A stretch of 33,826 nt of DNA from an uncultured Bacteroidota bacterium. GTDB taxonomy: Bacteria; Bacteroidota; Bacteroidia; Chitinophagales; Chitinophagaceae. The position numbers were made by a program, and so were the translations under genes. The notes beneath the pieces were generated by a model. The model was not told the origin of the DNA and did not search any database. It was given only the letters and a program-made list of their open reading frames with translations. The DNA is taken from assembly GCA_946479615.1 (NCBI GenBank), contig CAMLGR010000036.1, positions 1-33,826 of the forward strand. The letters run 5' to 3'. This document shows, piece by piece, positions 33,004 through 33,826 of the stretch (the stretch's first letter is position 1; the number at the start of each line of letters is the position of its first letter).

Positions 33004-33826
33004 ATGAAACGTCATTTATTCATATTGACATTTATTCTCGTTTCCAAAACACTGCTTGCTGAACACATCACAGGAGGGGAAATGTTTTATACCTTCCTCG
33101 GCATCTCAAACGGAAATTACCAGTATCATATCACACTAAAGTTATACCGCGATTGCAATTCACCCGGTGCACAACTGGATAATGCAGCTGCTATCGGCAT
33201 TTTCAATAAATCAACCAATGCGCTGGTCTGGAACCAGCAGGTTACGCGCTCCAGGATAGATGTATTGCAATTAACCACTCCCGGTCCCTGTATCAGTAAT
33301 GCACCTGTTGTTTGTTACCAGGTAGGTTATTATGAATTTGATGTATCACTTCCTGCTACTACCAATGGTTATACCGTAGCCTACCAGCGTTGCTGCCGGA
33401 TCAACGGAATCAATAATCTTCAAAATTCTTCCAACACAGGCGCTTCCTATACCGCCGATATTCCTGGTACCGGTTCTTTAGCTGATGCTCCTGCCAATAA
33501 CAGCGCCAAATTCACCGGTGTAGATACCGTGATTGTTTGTGGCGGCTATCCTTTTACTTATAGTTTCGGCGCAGTTGATGCAGACAGGGATGATGAGTTG
33601 AGATATTCTTTTTGTGAAGCCTATATCGGTGGCAGTTCCGGTTCGGGCAGTGCTTCACAACCTAATCCTCCTGCCAATCCTCCTTATTTCAGTGTTGATT
33701 ATTTTTCTCCTTATAATTCCGGTGCGCCACTCGGAGGAAGTGTCACCATCGATCCCCTTACCGGTCTTATTACCGGGATAGCGCCTTCCAACGGCATCTA
33801 TGTAGTAACGGTGTGTGTACAGGAGG
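33004..33826 (+). CDS. Large exported surface protein, C-terminus cut by window edge
   Basis: The frame from the ATG at 33004 stays open to the right window edge (274 codons). It begins with a signal peptide (MKRHLFILTFILVSKTLLA), then the segment EHITGGEMFYTFLGISNGNYQYHITLK typical of a Bacteroidota family of long surface proteins that usually end in a gliding-motility or T9SS C-terminal domain. Other features are LYRDCNSPGAQ, VAYQRCCRINGI with paired cysteines, and an Ig-like stretch (PFTYSFGAVDADRDDELRYSF, then ITGIAPSNGIYVVTVCVQE). The function is unknown; export by type IX secretion is expected but its sorting domain lies outside the window. It starts 18 nt after the hydrolase stop, so lnt, the hydrolase and this gene may form one transcript. 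Confidence 0.85.
   Translation, partial: MKRHLFILTFILVSKTLLAEHITGGEMFYTFLGISNGNYQYHITLKLYRDCNSPGAQLDNAAAIGIFNKSTNALVWNQQVTRSRIDVLQLTTPGPCISNAPVVCYQVGYYEFDVSLPATTNGYTVAYQRCCRINGINNLQNSSNTGASYTADIPGTGSLADAPANNSAKFTGVDTVIVCGGYPFTYSFGAVDADRDDELRYSFCEAYIGGSSGSGSASQPNPPANPPYFSVDYFSPYNSGAPLGGSVTIDPLTGLITGIAPSNGIYVVTVCVQE

Noticed and set aside
1..33826. tRNA, rRNA, CRISPR arrays, IS elements with transposase, prophage genes
   Set aside because: Looked for by eye and none could be supported.

Overview
The window reads as chromosomal DNA of a Bacteroidota bacterium, most likely in or near the family Chitinophagaceae (an inference from protein style, not from a search). Reasons: a SusC/SusD pair, a type IX secretion (T9SS) type-B C-terminal sorting domain, a PorE-like TPR/propeller/OmpA protein, a Bacteroidota-type TonB, and repeated TAnnTTTG -7 promoter boxes of the Bacteroidota primary sigma factor. 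Genes are close together on both strands. I saw no rRNA, tRNA, CRISPR array or intact transposase.

Layout. 1-1941: prs (cut by the left edge), a doubtful small membrane ORF, radC, and a DUF3467 gene. 2046-4161: an accessory patch with an unknown two-TM protein, a 53-bp perfect-arm palindrome, and a tight two-gene cassette of an unknown 122-aa protein and a zeta-toxin-like P-loop kinase. 4251-8973 (minus): susC-susD with a hairpin terminator. 9216-12055 (minus): a two-gene operon of a PorV/PorQ-like barrel protein and a helix-hairpin-helix plus beta-barrel protein. 12244-13841 (plus): folD and queE, separated by a 90-nt hairpin. 13994-20383 (minus): a giant alpha-2-macroglobulin that carries a TonB-receptor plug-like domain. 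20509-22422: the PorE-like protein. 22426-23538: a Panacea-domain antitoxin-like gene with its own promoter and operator-like palindrome, followed by a partner gene broken by a 10-bp tandem duplication. 23621-26822: dprA and a T9SS type-B cargo protein. 27029-29664: guaB and a TPR protein. 29677-30492 (minus): tonB. 30564-33826: lnt, an alpha/beta hydrolase and the start of another large surface protein (cut by the right edge).

How they work together. Most of the accessory content concerns the cell envelope: nutrient uptake across the outer membrane (SusCD, TonB), lipoprotein maturation (Lnt), T9SS-linked surface proteins, and a periplasmic or surface alpha-2-macroglobulin. Housekeeping genes (prs, guaB, folD, queE, radC, dprA) are interspersed. 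Two toxin-antitoxin-like cassettes, at 3109-4161 and 22491-23538, look AT-rich and acquired.

The most interesting points are the frameshifted Panacea partner with its intact operator, the macroglobulin-plug fusion, and a set of long self-complementary intergenic elements, each made of short repeated words, that abut or overlap stop codons.
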